A DNA stretch of 30,240 nt from Haplosporangium gracile (GCA_015499985.1 JAAAUF010000396.1:5495-35734); one strand, 5' to 3'; counted from the first letter of the stretch, positions 1 to 10,499 are shown. Numbers and translations: made by a program. The notes: generated by a model not told the origin, from the sequence alone.

Positions 1-749
1 TTTTTTAAAAATTAATTTTAAAAAAAGCCCCCCCCCCCCAGATGGAAAGAAGAGACGAGATGAACGTCAACAGTGAACAAATAACGACAAATAACAGCAA
101 ATAGCAAGGAAAAGACACCCACACCCACACTCCATGATTCGATCTCAGGTTAATTATCACGGAACTATACGCACAAATGTCGTCTCCCTCGCCTAAAAAA
201 AATAAAATTGAGAAAAGAAGGCTTCCCCGCACAGACCAATGTTCAGTTCAGCGACTGACCCTTAGCTCATCTAAGCCTTCACTAGTCTCTTGCTCTCCTT
301 CCCTTCTGTCTGACTTTTCCCTTTCTTTTCTTCTCCCTTCACCCCCCGCTCCCTGAACACCCACCCTCTTTTTGTAAAGTGTAGTGAAACAAACCAAAAG
401 TACAAACGAGGGGTAAAAAATTTGCTCAACTCCCGCATCAAATACAAGCAAGGAAGATACTGCATACTCATAATGCCCGAGAAAGTATACAGGGCGTGTT
501 CTCGATGAAAAATGGCGTTGTTATTATTATTATGTGAAAATGATGAGGGGATATATGAGATGAAGAGATAGTGTCACTACATACAACAGAAAGGAAAAGG
601 GCCTTCCTTCCCGTCAAGTAAGCGCGGTCGCGGGAGCAAAAAAAGTAGTCCAGCGGTGCATGGATGAAGAGTCGATCGGTTGGTTTGCCGCCTTTTCTTC
701 AACCGATCATATCGATCAAAAAAGAGCGACAAAAAGCAATCCAACAGAC
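1..749. other. Intergenic, 3' flank of SHO1; no gene seen
   Basis: I see no convincing coding region here. The short open frames are low-complexity translations without recognisable domains. The stretch begins with an A/T-rich run and a cytosine homopolymer near 28-39. A short ATT-type repeat lies near 520-535. The right part must contain the 3' untranslated region of SHO1, which is read from the minus strand and stops at 750. Confidence 0.6.
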
Positions 750-2933
750 TTAAATAAGCTGGAGGTAATTGCTGGGGGCGATACCGATGGTGCCGTCCTG
801 CTTGCGAGCCTGCCACCACTTGCCCTTGTTATCAACAATGTCCAGAACCTCGCCCTTGACGAATCCCAACTCGTTGGCATCCTCAGGGTTAGCCTCGTAC
901 GAGTACAATGCGCGAGCCTTGTAGGCATAGTCCGACGATGCTGCCACCACAACCGAGCTGAGGTTGTTGTTGTCCTGAGGCTGGGGCGCATTGATCACGC
1001 CGTTGGGAGCTGAAGCGCCTCCTGCAACGCCCGTACCCGCAGCACCGTGGGCCCTTGGAATCGTGAATCCGTTCATCGTGCGCAATGCCAATGAATTCTC
1101 CTCTGCTCCAAAGTAAATCACCCAAAAGATCTAGATTCACCGATAGAAGTGTTGTTTGTCAGTCTCAATTCGCTTGTTTGTTCAGTACTTGAAAGGTACA
1201 TGATCATCTATAACACATAAATAGGATATAAAGTATCTTACGAGAACGAAAGACTGGAAAATGAGACCGGCGGCGATGGCGCTGAGCTTTGGGGCACCAA
1301 TGTTGATGGTGCTTTCGATGGAGATAATAATAAGGGTGAGGGATCCTCCGATGAAGGTCAACAGGGCCAGACGGTAGTTGTGGACAGACTGTGTGGCGAC
1401 TGCCAATGTGGCTCCGAGAATGATTAAGAGGTTATAAAAGATATCGACCCAGACCAAGTGAATCCATGAGCCAACTATACACGCAGCAACGAATGTGATG
1501 AGCCATCCGATCTATTATATCCCATATTTTGTTCATTTTGGACACAAGAGTAGAAAAAGAATAAAAGATTGGTCAGTCGTTATGTTGTTTGTGTTTACTT
1601 GTATCTGCTTGTGCTTTGGAGTACAGTAGTCGTATGTCATTCCGTTGGGCTAGCACGATAGCAGGGGCGGAAGAGAAAGAGAGAGGAATAACCCAAGCAT
1701 AAAAATATACATTCTTCATCCTGAAGCAAAGAGGAGGAGAGATTATCGGGTAATAGTAATAGGGATGAACGACCTTCGTTCGTTTGTTTGCTCATTGTTT
1801 TGCTGACAGAAAATGACGATCCCATAGTAATCCGGTATGGCTCCCTCTTACTACCGCCGTAGCATCATCCATCACAGTGGCTGAACGGTTCACACACACA
1901 TACACACACACACAACTCTCACTCTTGCTGTTCATTGGTCTGTTCGCAGTTGATCCCTGGGGTTTGTGTCTTGCCAATGTTGTTGTTTTTTTCTTGCTGT
2001 ACAAAAGTAGGTGGGTTAGGGGGGTTCAAAAGTCAAAGCTTTTTTTCCTTTCTTTCTTCTTTTCTTTCTTCTGTTCTCCAGGGTGAACAAAGTGGGAAAA
2101 GGGGTACAGGAAAGGAGGAGGAGTTATTTTTATGCCCTGGCCTGTGATCTGGGACATGAGTGGGACAGGAGGAGGGATCAGTCATCCTCTCCAAAAGAAA
2201 AAAGGGGACTAAACCATCCTGTTCTATATCTGCTTCTCCTCCGATTGACCTATCCTGTGAAGGGTGGTGATACTTGGTCCTGACTGGAGTCATCGTAATG
2301 TACCCCCTAATATCATGAATGGTCTGGTGCCCCCACCCTCACTCCAATTCCTCCTTGAATATGCATGTATGCATCCTTCTGCCTATTTGTCTGTTCATAT
2401 ATGTGTGTCCCTTAGCCCCTGTTGACCTCCCTGTCTCTCTTTCACTCACTCTCTTAGCTCGGCTTTCTGACTGCCTGACCGACTGCCAGTTTGTCTGCCA
2501 ATAGGGCTCAAGGGAGGACTTGAGTCGGGCGGAAGTCCCTTTGTGCCTTTTTTTTTTTTTTTTTTTTCCCGCTCCGTTGTCCCTCTTATTCTCTTAGTCC
2601 AAGCGGAGGTCCAGTCGGTCCACACATTTTTTTTTCTAATTTGTCGTATTTGCCGCCGTTATGTCGCTGTTGCTTTTTTTTATTCAGCCTCGATGGAGAG
2701 AAGCGAAGAGGGAAGAGAGAGGAAGAGAGTAGAAAGGCGGGTATAGGTGGTCGGCCCATCCTGCCCTGTCCCCTGTTGTCTCACACACAACAATCAATAC
2801 ACAAGCTGCCTGTTTGGTGACTGTTGGATAACATGTGATGCACCATGCTGTCTCTGTCACCCCATTGATATGTATGCTGACTGTTGTGAGAGAGGTGCGA
2901 GGTAAAAAGGAAAAGGCGAAGTGCAAGAAGGGT

Positions 2934-2989
<56 letters not shown>

Positions 2990-3102
2990 AAGCAAGCGTG
3001 TGTTGGTTGGTAGGTGCTGGAGGGTTCTCTTACCAGGAAGAGGACGAGGGAGCAGAGGAAGAAGGGCTGCGCCAGGACGAGGTTAATGTCGATGAGGGCC
3101 AT
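750..3102 (-). CDS. SHO1: Sho1-type transmembrane osmosensor with SH3 domain
   Basis: Three exons on the minus strand, 3102-3034, 1511-1242 and 1130-750, give 239 residues with all junctions in phase 0. The product has four predicted membrane helices (about 13-35, 42-62, 70-90 and 98-120), a short polar linker, and a C-terminal SH3 domain (about 181-239) with ALYSY, the tandem Trp pair at 218-219 and the closing PSNY. This order is that of Sho1, the plasma-membrane adaptor that feeds osmotic and polarity signals into the HOG and filamentation MAPK pathways by binding Pbs2-like proline motifs. Donors are GTAAGA and both acceptors are TAG. The linker is short, so the protein is much smaller than yeast Sho1 (about 367 residues). 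The first exon encodes only 23 residues and is placed because it completes helix 1 in frame. That link across a 1.5 kb intron is the least certain part. Confidence 0.88.
1512..3033 (-). other. SHO1: Long (1522 nt) intron 1 of SHO1
   Basis: The donor GTAAGA follows the codon CTG at 3034, and the acceptor TAG precedes ATC at 1511. The intron separates the N-terminal half of membrane helix 1 (ending LVLFL) from its second half (starting IGWLITF). It holds several pyrimidine or purine tracts, a CA repeat near 1891-1915, a T homopolymer near 2549-2568 and a 48-nt GA repeat close to the donor. Other introns read in this window are about 50-310 nt, so this one is exceptional. I see no coding exon inside it, but a small alternative exon cannot be excluded. 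Confidence 0.72.
2938..2985. repeat. (GA)24 microsatellite
   Basis: An uninterrupted GA dinucleotide repeat of about 24 units. In SHO1 pre-mRNA it reads as a CU repeat beginning about 48 nt downstream of the first 5' splice site. Confidence 0.95.
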
Positions 3103-3509
3103 GGCTTTTTTAAGTGTATGTTTGAAGTTGTCTCTGGTAGATATTGGAGTATGTTTGAGAGTGATGATTTGGTTGGATAAGGGAAAAGGGAGGGGAAAGA
3201 AGTGATGAGTGATGAATGTTTGTATGAGAATGAGAGAAGTAAAAGAAAAGGTAAAGAAAATGAAAAAAAAGAAGAGGAGAAAGAAAATGAGAGAGCAGAA
3301 ATAGAAGGAAAGAAGGAAAGTAAGACGAAGGTAGGGAAGAACACACAAAAAATAAAAAATAAAAAAAGGAACCGTCGCTTTGGTATAATCACGTCTGATA
3401 TTATAACATTCTGTTCATGATACTATCACCCTCTCTCTCCTCCTTCTCATCATATACTCGCCATCTCCACTCATTCTACTATATTACTCACCTTCGTCCT
3501 CTTCGTGCT

Positions 3510-3560
3510 TCGTCCTTCATCCTTCATCCTTCATCCTTCATCTTTCATCCTTCATCCTTC
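3510..3560. repeat. CCTTCAT 7-bp tandem repeat, about 7 units
   Basis: Successive copies of the 7-base unit CCTTCAT with one or two substitutions (one copy reads CTTTCAT). It lies in the gene-free region upstream of SHO1. Confidence 0.9.
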
Positions 3561-3680
3561 AAATTTGAAGTGATTTCTTTTCCAAATAAAAGAAAGGCAT
3601 ATCATATCATATAATATCATATAATATCCCCCCATGCAATGTACACCCCCATCCAAACAACCAATCCAACAAACTAAACC

Positions 3681-3707
3681 AAACAAAACAAAACAAAACA
3701 AAACAAA
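3681..3707. repeat. AAAAC pentanucleotide repeat
   Basis: About five successive AAAAC units in the gene-free region upstream of SHO1. Confidence 0.85.
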
Positions 3708-5425
3708 GGCTGAGGCAGATAAAAATATCCTTTTTTTTTTTTTCTGCCCTTGTGGGCGTACAGCCCGACCAACCGACCAACATCAAATCCTCAGGTCATG
3801 TCATGTCATGTCATTTTCTCTCATCCACCTCCCTTCTTTCTATTTCATAGACCTGTTCCTCCTCCCTTTTGTGCACAAGCACCTTTTCTTTCGTTTTTTT
3901 TTTTGTCTACTCTTCTATTTCCTTCTTCCACGTATATCAAACACAGATTGCTGTTGCCCTTTTTTGTTGCTGTTGTTGTCTGTTGCCAAGACCTCCGGCG
4001 AGGCAGATGACGAAGTCGAAGTGAAGGAAACCCAAAAAAAAAATCAAGCCCCTGTCAATCTTCCGCCTCCGAAAAAAAAGGTCTGTATGCTCATATGTCC
4101 CATGGCATCATAGACAACAGCAACGAGGTACACAAACACACAAAGCGAAAGGACGGACTACCGCCTCCAAAAAAAAAATTAAAGACCCGACACACCCCAA
4201 TTAGACATTGTTTTTTTTGTTTTTTTTTTTTGTGGACTACCGGTCGGTCGGCATGCCGCAAAGAATGCATACAAAATGACTGGGTGCATGTACGAGGATC
4301 GAAATAAAACGAGGGGACCCCGAGCATAACAAGGGCAAAAGGTCAATAAGAAAAAGAAAAAAAAAGGGCGTATGCCAGGGCTAGGATGAATTGAGAGGCG
4401 CGTTACAATAAAAATTGGAGATGGTGGTTTTTTTTTTTTGAAGGAGAGGGATGAGAAATATCGTAGATGACAAGAGTATCCCAGGATTTACAAGGGGGCG
4501 GTGGTAAACGAGGAGAGAGAGGACGAGAGGAATGGGCAAAGTACGAACAAAAGAGATCATATTTTACGATTTGACGACTGCACAACACAACGACTAAAAG
4601 TACGAGAGACAGACAGACAGAGAGAGAAATACAGGATATGTCGCGAGAATGAGGCCATAACCATTGACCATTGACATATTTTTTTGTTTTCACCCTTGCA
4701 TTCATTGTTGTGGCAATGTTCTTTTTAAAGGGAATATTTTTTCGCGGGACCAGTCCGACAGACAGGCATTGCGCCCAAACGGCGGTGAACAAATGACAAA
4801 TCAGATAGACAGATTCAATAACAACAGCAAACGATGCATCCTCGGCATGCGTCGTTTTGTCTCTCTCTCTCTCTCTCTCTTTCTCCTTACAAGCGATCTT
4901 CATCGTTCAAGAGAGGCACTGCAACCATTGATCTCGTGTGGTAGTGGTAGAGGTCAAGAAACCTTGATCTACAAGCATTTAATTTCACAGCCCTTGCAGA
5001 ACTGAAGATTGCACAACCCCTGGAAAAAAAAAACATGAGCCACACCAAATGAATGAAACCCACGAGCAAACAAAAGATGCGAACCATGGAAAAAGTAGAA
5101 AGCGACGCGACAAACAAAATACAATAGAGGAGCCATTGCCCACAGTCATGCTATGCCATGCAACAAACCCTAGAGGAATTGACTTTTCCGTTGCCTCCCC
5201 TATTCATTTCTTTAATTACCACCAAATCATCAATCTACGAGGCAATTAGCCCTAGCCTCATATATCTTTTGTCCCTGAACTTCTTCTTTTCCTCCTTACT
5301 GAGTCCAGGCTATGTAGTCGCTCGCTTTCCCTGCATGTAATGGTGTATTGCTCTGGACCTATGGACAATGTTTTTCCTCACGTGTATTCATCCGATGCCT
5401 CTTACCTGTTTATTTACAAATATTC

Positions 5426-6650
5426 TTAGTTCTTTTTTTTTTTTTCTCGCTTCATCGGTCTTGTTTGGTTACACTCCATATTTTTGCTAATCCTCCTTCC
5501 TTTCAAATCCCCCGCAAGCATCCTCTCGGGCTGCTCAACCATCACCAACTGCTGCTGCTCCTGTCCACCCAAACCCAACAACGTCATCTTCTCTACTCCA
5601 TCGCTCAACTCCAACTTGGTCGTCGTCGTAGTACTCGTGCCAACCGACAGACAATCCGTCACCTGTTTGGTCGCCTCCAACATGTACCGGAACGAAGCCG
5701 CAATCGTTCCGAAAAAATGGCATCCACTCGACCGCCGACAAGCCGGCACTCAAAGCCGTATAACTCGCCAAGATTAAAGTACTGCTAGCCGAAGACAACG
5801 CATTGAGCAATCCATTGACCAACGGGTTCAGTGTTGTTTGCAATCAAGGCTCCAGCGACCGGGATCGCAGCGATTGTTACGAGCATCGCATTTGCAAGCA
5901 TCTTTACGATCTGGATTAGGCCCGTACAGTTGCTTCCACCTCCACCACATCCGACAAGCTGGAGGAGATAGTGTTGGATCGAGTTGGTTTGGGTCGCCCG
6001 AGGAGACGATGTTGATCGTCTGAAGGATACCATTAAAGATCGAGACAGTTCCTCCTATACTTGTCGCTAGACCATTCCGTAGATCAATCACGAGAGCTTT
6101 GAGGACTGCCAGGAGTGGGGCTATGAGCAGAGGACTCACGACAAGGAAGGAGCCAATGTTGTCTTGAATGAACTGGATAAAGTCGCCCAGAACGCTCTGC
6201 AGACGGTCGCGGTATATTGAGCACTTTATCCACGAACAACGCAGCATTCACTCCTATATGGTGGGGGAAAAAAAAAAAAAAATTGAAAAATAATTGCATG
6301 GTCAGTTATCCTGTTTTTTTTTCATCACTACAATTAACCAAACGCAATGCTTATAACCAATTGTCTTTTTTGTTTCTTACCTTTGCATTTTGAGGGCCTC
6401 ACCAAAGGAGTCGTACACATAGAGGAGTGAGTTCGAGAAATCGTCGTATTTGACAACATTGCCCGTCGTCGTTCTAATCAACGCACACAAACGTCTGTCT
6501 ACTTTTGAGAGGTTATTGGTAGGGAGGAGAACTGTTATCGCTGCGTTGACCTTGATGATCTGGGCCGTTGCTGCTGTTACAGCTGCTGCAGGAGAATGAG
6601 ACGCTCTGGGAGAATACTTTCATACACACACAGAAAGCAACAAGAAACAT
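5426..6650 (-). pseudogene. Decayed gene for a hydrophobic, probably secreted protein of unknown family
   Basis: Read on the minus strand, protein-like sequence continues for about 1 kb but jumps frame repeatedly. The first segment (6589-6381) contains IIKVNAAITVLLPT and LCALIRTTTGNVVKYDD and ends at a good donor (GTAAGA). An intron of 127 nt ends in ATATAG at 6254. Then come VNAALFVDKVLN, a shift near 6220-6211, YRDRLQSVLGDFIQFIQ and a hydrophobic stretch, a shift near 5985, HYLLQLVGCGGGGSNCTG and another hydrophobic stretch, a shift near 5840-5831, VNGLLNALSSASS, a shift at the T6 run near 5720-5711, then FGTIAASFRYMLEATKQV and a Gln-rich end. The splice join also needs a frame correction. 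A possible signal-peptide start (MFLVAFCVC) lies at 6650, in yet another frame. I do not recognise the family. The segments are Ala/Leu/Val-rich with two Cys around a glycine run. The flanking genes are intact, so decay is likelier than poor sequence. Confidence 0.72.
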
Positions 6651-6858
6651 GGGCTAAAAGGATATATTCATATGTTCAATGGTGCGATGGCTAAAATACA
6701 AGAGTATAGACAGAGTATGGGGATATTTTGTGTGAAGAGACGGATAGATAAATGGGTAGATTTGATATGGTAGAAGGACACCCAAGTGAGCAGTAACAGT
6801 GAGGATGACACTGACCGCAACCAGCAACGGGATGAAAAAAGTGTATACAAGTTGGTCT

Positions 6859-7893
6859 TTAGTAACCACCAAAGGTTGGCTGTTGTTGACTCCACGACTG
6901 CTGCTGCTGTTCCTGCTGTTGCTGTTGGTATTGGTATTGTTGCTGCTGTTGTTGCTGTTCTTGCATTTGTTGACGCTCGTTTTCCTCACGCGGTTGGTTG
7001 TGGACTTTGAATTGTTCCCCTTTCAAAAAGGCCAAGTGAGCATTAGCGTTGCCACCAATGTTGCTGCTTGGGCGGGCTGGGCTGTTGTTGCTGCTGCCAC
7101 TTGCACCATAGGGCGAATAATAGGGTGCGGGCGAAGACACGGTTGTGGGGAGAGCAGCGGGCATGGCGGAGGTGTAAGGGTCCCTGTAGACCCTGTCAGA
7201 AAAGTGTCCGTCGCTCAAATCAATAGTTGTCGTCGCTGCACTGTTGTTCACTGTCGAAGTTGACTCTGTTGCTGCTTCCTCGTGTTCTCCTGCTCCCTTA
7301 AGTCGCTTGGCTTCTTCGTCCTCCTTCTCGGCCCGGCGATACTGGGACAAGGTAGTAGTCAGTTTATAATGTCCGCCGACCTGGTTTTTGCCGGCCTTCC
7401 TATTCCTCCAGGACGACTTGACCGAAAAGACTGACAGCATGATGGCGGTGGCGATAAAGAACAGGGCCGAAACAATACAGAACGCCGTCGAGGCAAACAT
7501 GGCCTGACAGGCATGGATATAGTTGCTGTCCGAGGTTTCCTTCCCGTCGGGCAAGACCTTGCAAGAGACATTAGACATTCCGTTGGGTGGACGGATGATT
7601 CCTCCAACAGCTGCCAAGATCCAGAGGGCAATGGCCGAAAAGATCCAGGTACTTTCAAAGATGGCACGCATAGTCTTTCCGGACTTTTGGCGGAGAATGA
7701 GGAGAAGGGTGATGAGGGAGGAGAGGCAGGCAAAGGCCAGGGTACCGAGAGCGATGGGCGAAAGCGGTTGAGCGTCGGGCGACTTTGGGTAGGAGGAGAC
7801 GTAGAGGCCTACGCAGACGGCAACGATTATGTTGGCGAAGAAGGTGCCGATCTGGACGAGGAAGAGAGTGATGGACGTTGGCATAAGTGCCAT
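6859..7893 (-). CDS. MARVEL-like four-helix membrane protein with Gln-rich tail
   Basis: One uninterrupted 344-residue frame. Predicted membrane helices lie at about 8-32, 46-67, 81-100 and 133-156, with a longer loop between helices 3 and 4 that carries two Cys (111 and 129), possibly a disulfide outside the cell. This layout fits fungal MARVEL-domain proteins, a family tied to membrane microdomains and cortical organisation. The match rests on topology, as I see no unique motif. The cytoplasmic tail of nearly 190 residues is hydrophilic: first Lys/Glu-rich, then Ser/Thr/Pro/Gly/Asn-rich, ending in a Gln-rich block encoded by mixed CAA and CAG codons and closing with TFGGY. The first ATG is used; the second Met at residue 4 is an alternative. 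RNR2 is transcribed divergently 1.2 kb upstream. Confidence 0.8.
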   Translation of the reverse strand: MALMPTSITLFLVQIGTFFANIIVAVCVGLYVSSYPKSPDAQPLSPIALGTLAFACLSSLITLLLILRQKSGKTMRAIFESTWIFSAIALWILAAVGGIIRPPNGMSNVSCKVLPDGKETSDSNYIHACQAMFASTAFCIVSALFFIATAIMLSVFSVKSSWRNRKAGKNQVGGHYKLTTTLSQYRRAEKEDEEAKRLKGAGEHEEAATESTSTVNNSAATTTIDLSDGHFSDRVYRDPYTSAMPAALPTTVSSPAPYYSPYGASGSSNNSPARPSSNIGGNANAHLAFLKGEQFKVHNQPREENERQQMQEQQQQQQQYQYQQQQQEQQQQSWSQQQPTFGGY

Positions 7894-8925
7894 GATTGAT
7901 TTACTTGTGCACTTTAGAGGAGAGTGATGAAGAGTGATGAGAAGAAAAAGAAAAAAAGAAAGAAAAGAAGGTTGTATGGTGGGGGTGGGGGAGAGAGAGG
8001 AGTGTGAGCAGTACGCGAGGGTTTATCGGGGCGAGTGTGTGTGTGATAAGCAAGGGAGACAACTGGAGAGAGGACAGTTGGTATATGACGCTGTTGGTTG
8101 GAGTGACGGGAAAAAAAAAAAGTAGGGGGGAGGTGATCAAGGCAGGACAAAAATAGAACTTCTATCCTGATGCCATACGCATACCATGCTACAAAACAAA
8201 CAGACTAAAAGACATGGTGTATGTGAATGGGTGGTCATAGCACTTGCTTGTATCGGACAAGGACAGAACAACGATCGTCGTCCATCATCATCATCAGCAT
8301 CGTGACTTTCTTGTTCTCTCTTTTTACTTATACTTGTCCCTCGTGCAGAAGGGGAAGTGAGAGAGACTCAGCCACAGCCTAAAGCAGCAATAGTGATATT
8401 CCCAGTGAAGTGAGCGTGTGTGATATGAGCACTGGACCCTAAAGTTACAAAGTTACAAGGAGGGAACGCGAGTGTATATGCTACCATTGAGTATGAATGC
8501 GCACAACAAACAGAAATGAAGAGAAGGGAGATAATGACATTGTGCATGTTGTCCATTAGGACTCCTTAAGACACCAAGGTCACAGAGATATACAGATAGC
8601 TATACAAGCAAAGTGGGACAAAAGACCGTAAGTGACGGAGTATGCCAAACCTATTCATACTCGACGGCTTGTGAAAAGAGGATGGATGGCTTTGGAGGTG
8701 CATGAGAAAGAGAGAGAAAGAGACAGCCTACTCCTCCTCTCTAGTGCCGTAGCTGTCTCGCCGATGGCTTGGACTCTTCTAGGAAGCCCCTTGGCTGTGT
8801 GTCATCCCCTTTTGTCAGCGAGTCTGACACGTCTGACATCGAATTGGAATCCGATTGTCAATTGACGAAAGGGACATACCTTATTAGGCCTACGAGACAA
8901 CTTACCTTAACTTTGAAACATCAGA

Positions 8926-8936
8926 TTTTTCGCGTC
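8926..8936 (+). promoter_or_regulatory. RNR2: SCB/MBF/E2F-like element upstream of RNR2
   Basis: TTTTTCGCGTC contains CGCGAAAA on the opposite strand, which fits the yeast SBF consensus CRCGAAA and resembles E2F-type boxes. A second CG-rich box, ACGCGC at 8978-8983, differs by one base from the MBF core ACGCGT. Both lie within 65 bp of the TATA box. Ribonucleotide reductase genes are classic G1/S targets of MBF, so the placement makes sense. Binding itself is inferred. Confidence 0.5.
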
Positions 8937-8990
8937 GCAATTCAAAATTGTGACGGCTGTCGATGTTGTTAACTCTTACGCGCTCACGGC

Positions 8991-8998
8991 TATAAAAG
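8991..8998 (+). promoter_or_regulatory. RNR2: TATA box of RNR2
   Basis: TATAAAAG lies 126 bp upstream of the RNR2 start codon and just downstream of the CG-rich boxes. It implies transcription beginning near 9020-9030 and a leader of roughly 100 nt that is C/T-rich. Confidence 0.65.
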
Positions 8999-9123
8999 GC
9001 GGGCCGTGTCTTTCATTTATCCACTTTTATCCTCAACACCTTTCGCCCAAACTCTCTCTTCTACACTCCTCGTGCTCATACATCCACACACTCATCCACT
9101 CTCCTACACAACACATATCCAAG

Positions 9124-10499
9124 ATGGCCACTACCGCTCCCTCCAACACTCCCGCCGCTGCCGCTGTGGTGACCCCAGTTTCCAAGACCCTCTCCGCCGA
9201 CGCCCAGATCGAAGCCAGCCTGGCCGCCAAACTGTACAACCTCAAGTTGGCCGAACAAGAAGAGCCCCTCCTCAGACCCAACCCCCGTCGCTTCGTCCTC
9301 TTCCCCATCAAGTTCCACGAAGTTTGGCAAATGTACAAAAAGGCCGAAGCCTCCTTCTGGACCGCCGAAGAAGTTGACCTCTCTAAGGACATGCACGACT
9401 GGGAGAACCGTCTCAACGCCGACGAGCGCTACTTCATCTCTCACATCTTGGCCTTCTTTGCGGCAAGTGATGGGATTGTGAATGAGAACCTGTTGGAGCG
9501 GTTTTCGAATGAGGTCCAGATCCCTGAGGCGAGATGCTTTTATGGATTCCAGATTATGATTGAGAATGTTCATTCAGAGATGTACTCGTTGTTGATTGAC
9601 ACCTATGTCAAAGAGCCTGCGCAGCGTGACCATCTCTTTGATGCTATTGACACCAGTAAGTTCTTTTTTTTTTTTTTTTTTCATAGCTTGGGCGTTATTT
9701 GTTTATTAATTTTTAACGCGCGCTTTTGTTATTTTCTGATTTGTTTGTTTATTTTTTTGGACTTGACGCGTCTCCCTTGTTCCCTTCACACCATACCACA
9801 CACATACATGTACGTCATACACGCACACACATAACAACTATATCCCTTTATTAACCCTTCCCTCCAACTCCCTCTCTCCTTCTACTCATCCAATATCCAA
9901 TCATCCAAATAGTCCCTTGCATTCGCAAGAAGGCCGCCTGGGCTCTGCGCTGGATCTCTGATGAAAACTCAACCTTTGCCGAGCGCCTCGTCGCCTTTGC
10001 AGCCGTCGAGGGCATCTTCTTCTCCGGATCCTTCGCCTCCATCTTCTGGCTCAAGAAGCGCGGTCTTATGCCCGGCCTCACTTTCTCCAACGAGTTAATT
10101 TCTCGCGACGAAGGTCTCCATACCGATTTCGCCTGCCTCCTCTTCTCCCTCCTCCAGAACACTCGCCCCGACAAGAAGCGTGTCAACGCCATCATTACTG
10201 AGGCTGTCACGATTGAACAAGAGTTCTTGACGGATGCGTTGCCAGTGATGTTGATTGGTATGAACGCCAAGCTGATGCAGCAGTACATTGAGTTTGTTGC
10301 CGATCGTTTGTTGGTGGCTCTGGGTAATCCTAAGCATTACAACGTCGAGAACCCCTTCGATTTCATGGACTTGATTTCGTTGCAGGGCAAGACAAACTTC
10401 TTTGAGAAGCGCGTTTCAGATTACCAGAAGGCTGGTGTCATGTCGAGCGCTGGTGCTGATAAGGCGGTCAACAACTTTACCCTTGACGCCGACTTTTAA
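9124..10499 (+). CDS. RNR2: Ribonucleoside-diphosphate reductase small subunit (R2)
   Basis: Two exons, 9124-9655 and 9913-10499, give 372 residues; the 257-nt intron splits an Ile codon (A|TC). The protein reduces ribonucleotides to dNTP precursors together with the large subunit, using a diiron-tyrosyl radical. All metal ligands are visible by alignment to yeast Rnr2: Asp116, Glu147, His150, Glu210, Glu244 and His247. The radical Tyr154 is also present, four residues after His150 in the segment [11 protein letters not shown]. The C-terminus ends FTLDADF, the tail that docks on the large subunit. The N-terminal roughly 45 residues are Ala-rich and variable, as usual. The start is chosen because it is the first ATG after the TATA box and directly precedes the typical N-terminal extension. 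Codon use is C-ending and strongly biased in exon 1, typical of a highly expressed gene. Confidence 0.97.

Larger units (their letters stand above)
3103..5425. other. Intergenic region upstream of SHO1; no gene seen
   Basis: The first roughly 250 bases are purine-rich on the plus strand, hence pyrimidine-rich in the SHO1 sense, as expected for a leader and core promoter. The remainder carries several simple repeats: a CCTTCAT-type tandem, ATATC/ATAATATC repeats near 3597-3627, an AAAAC repeat, ATGTC repeats near 3796-3813 and a CT repeat near 4859-4881. Open frames are low complexity in both directions and show no domain or consistent codon structure. Confidence 0.6.
7894..9123. promoter_or_regulatory. 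Divergent intergenic region between the MARVEL gene and RNR2
   Basis: This 1.2 kb stretch must hold both promoters. The left end is purine-rich on the plus strand, giving a pyrimidine-rich leader for the minus-strand MARVEL gene. Toward RNR2 there are a GTCTGACAC/GTCTGACAT direct repeat (8822-8839), a palindrome GTCAATTGAC (8857-8866), cell-cycle-box-like sequences and a TATA box. No coding sequence is evident. Confidence 0.6.

Noticed and set aside
660..1013. 117-codon plus-strand frame over the SHO1 3' exon
   Set aside because: It is antisense to the SH3 domain coding exon and shows no domain of its own.
2857..3392. Long minus-strand frames rich in Ser/Phe/Leu around the GA repeat and SHO1 leader
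   Set aside because: Only the 23 codons from 3102 to 3034 are coding. The rest is pyrimidine-rich leader, intron and CT repeat translated.
3500..3630. Possible CRISPR-like or regulatory repeat array
   Set aside because: The repeats are 5-7 bp direct tandems without spacers, so they are ordinary microsatellites.
4403..4903. 166-codon minus-strand frame
   Set aside because: It runs through a CT repeat, shows no domain, and has low-complexity ends. No splice partner makes it better.
5348..5788. 146-codon plus-strand frame
   Set aside because: It overlaps antisense the better-supported minus-strand decayed gene and has no recognisable features.
7513..7899. 128-codon plus-strand frame over the MARVEL gene
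   Set aside because: It is a shadow of the intact 344-residue minus-strand gene.
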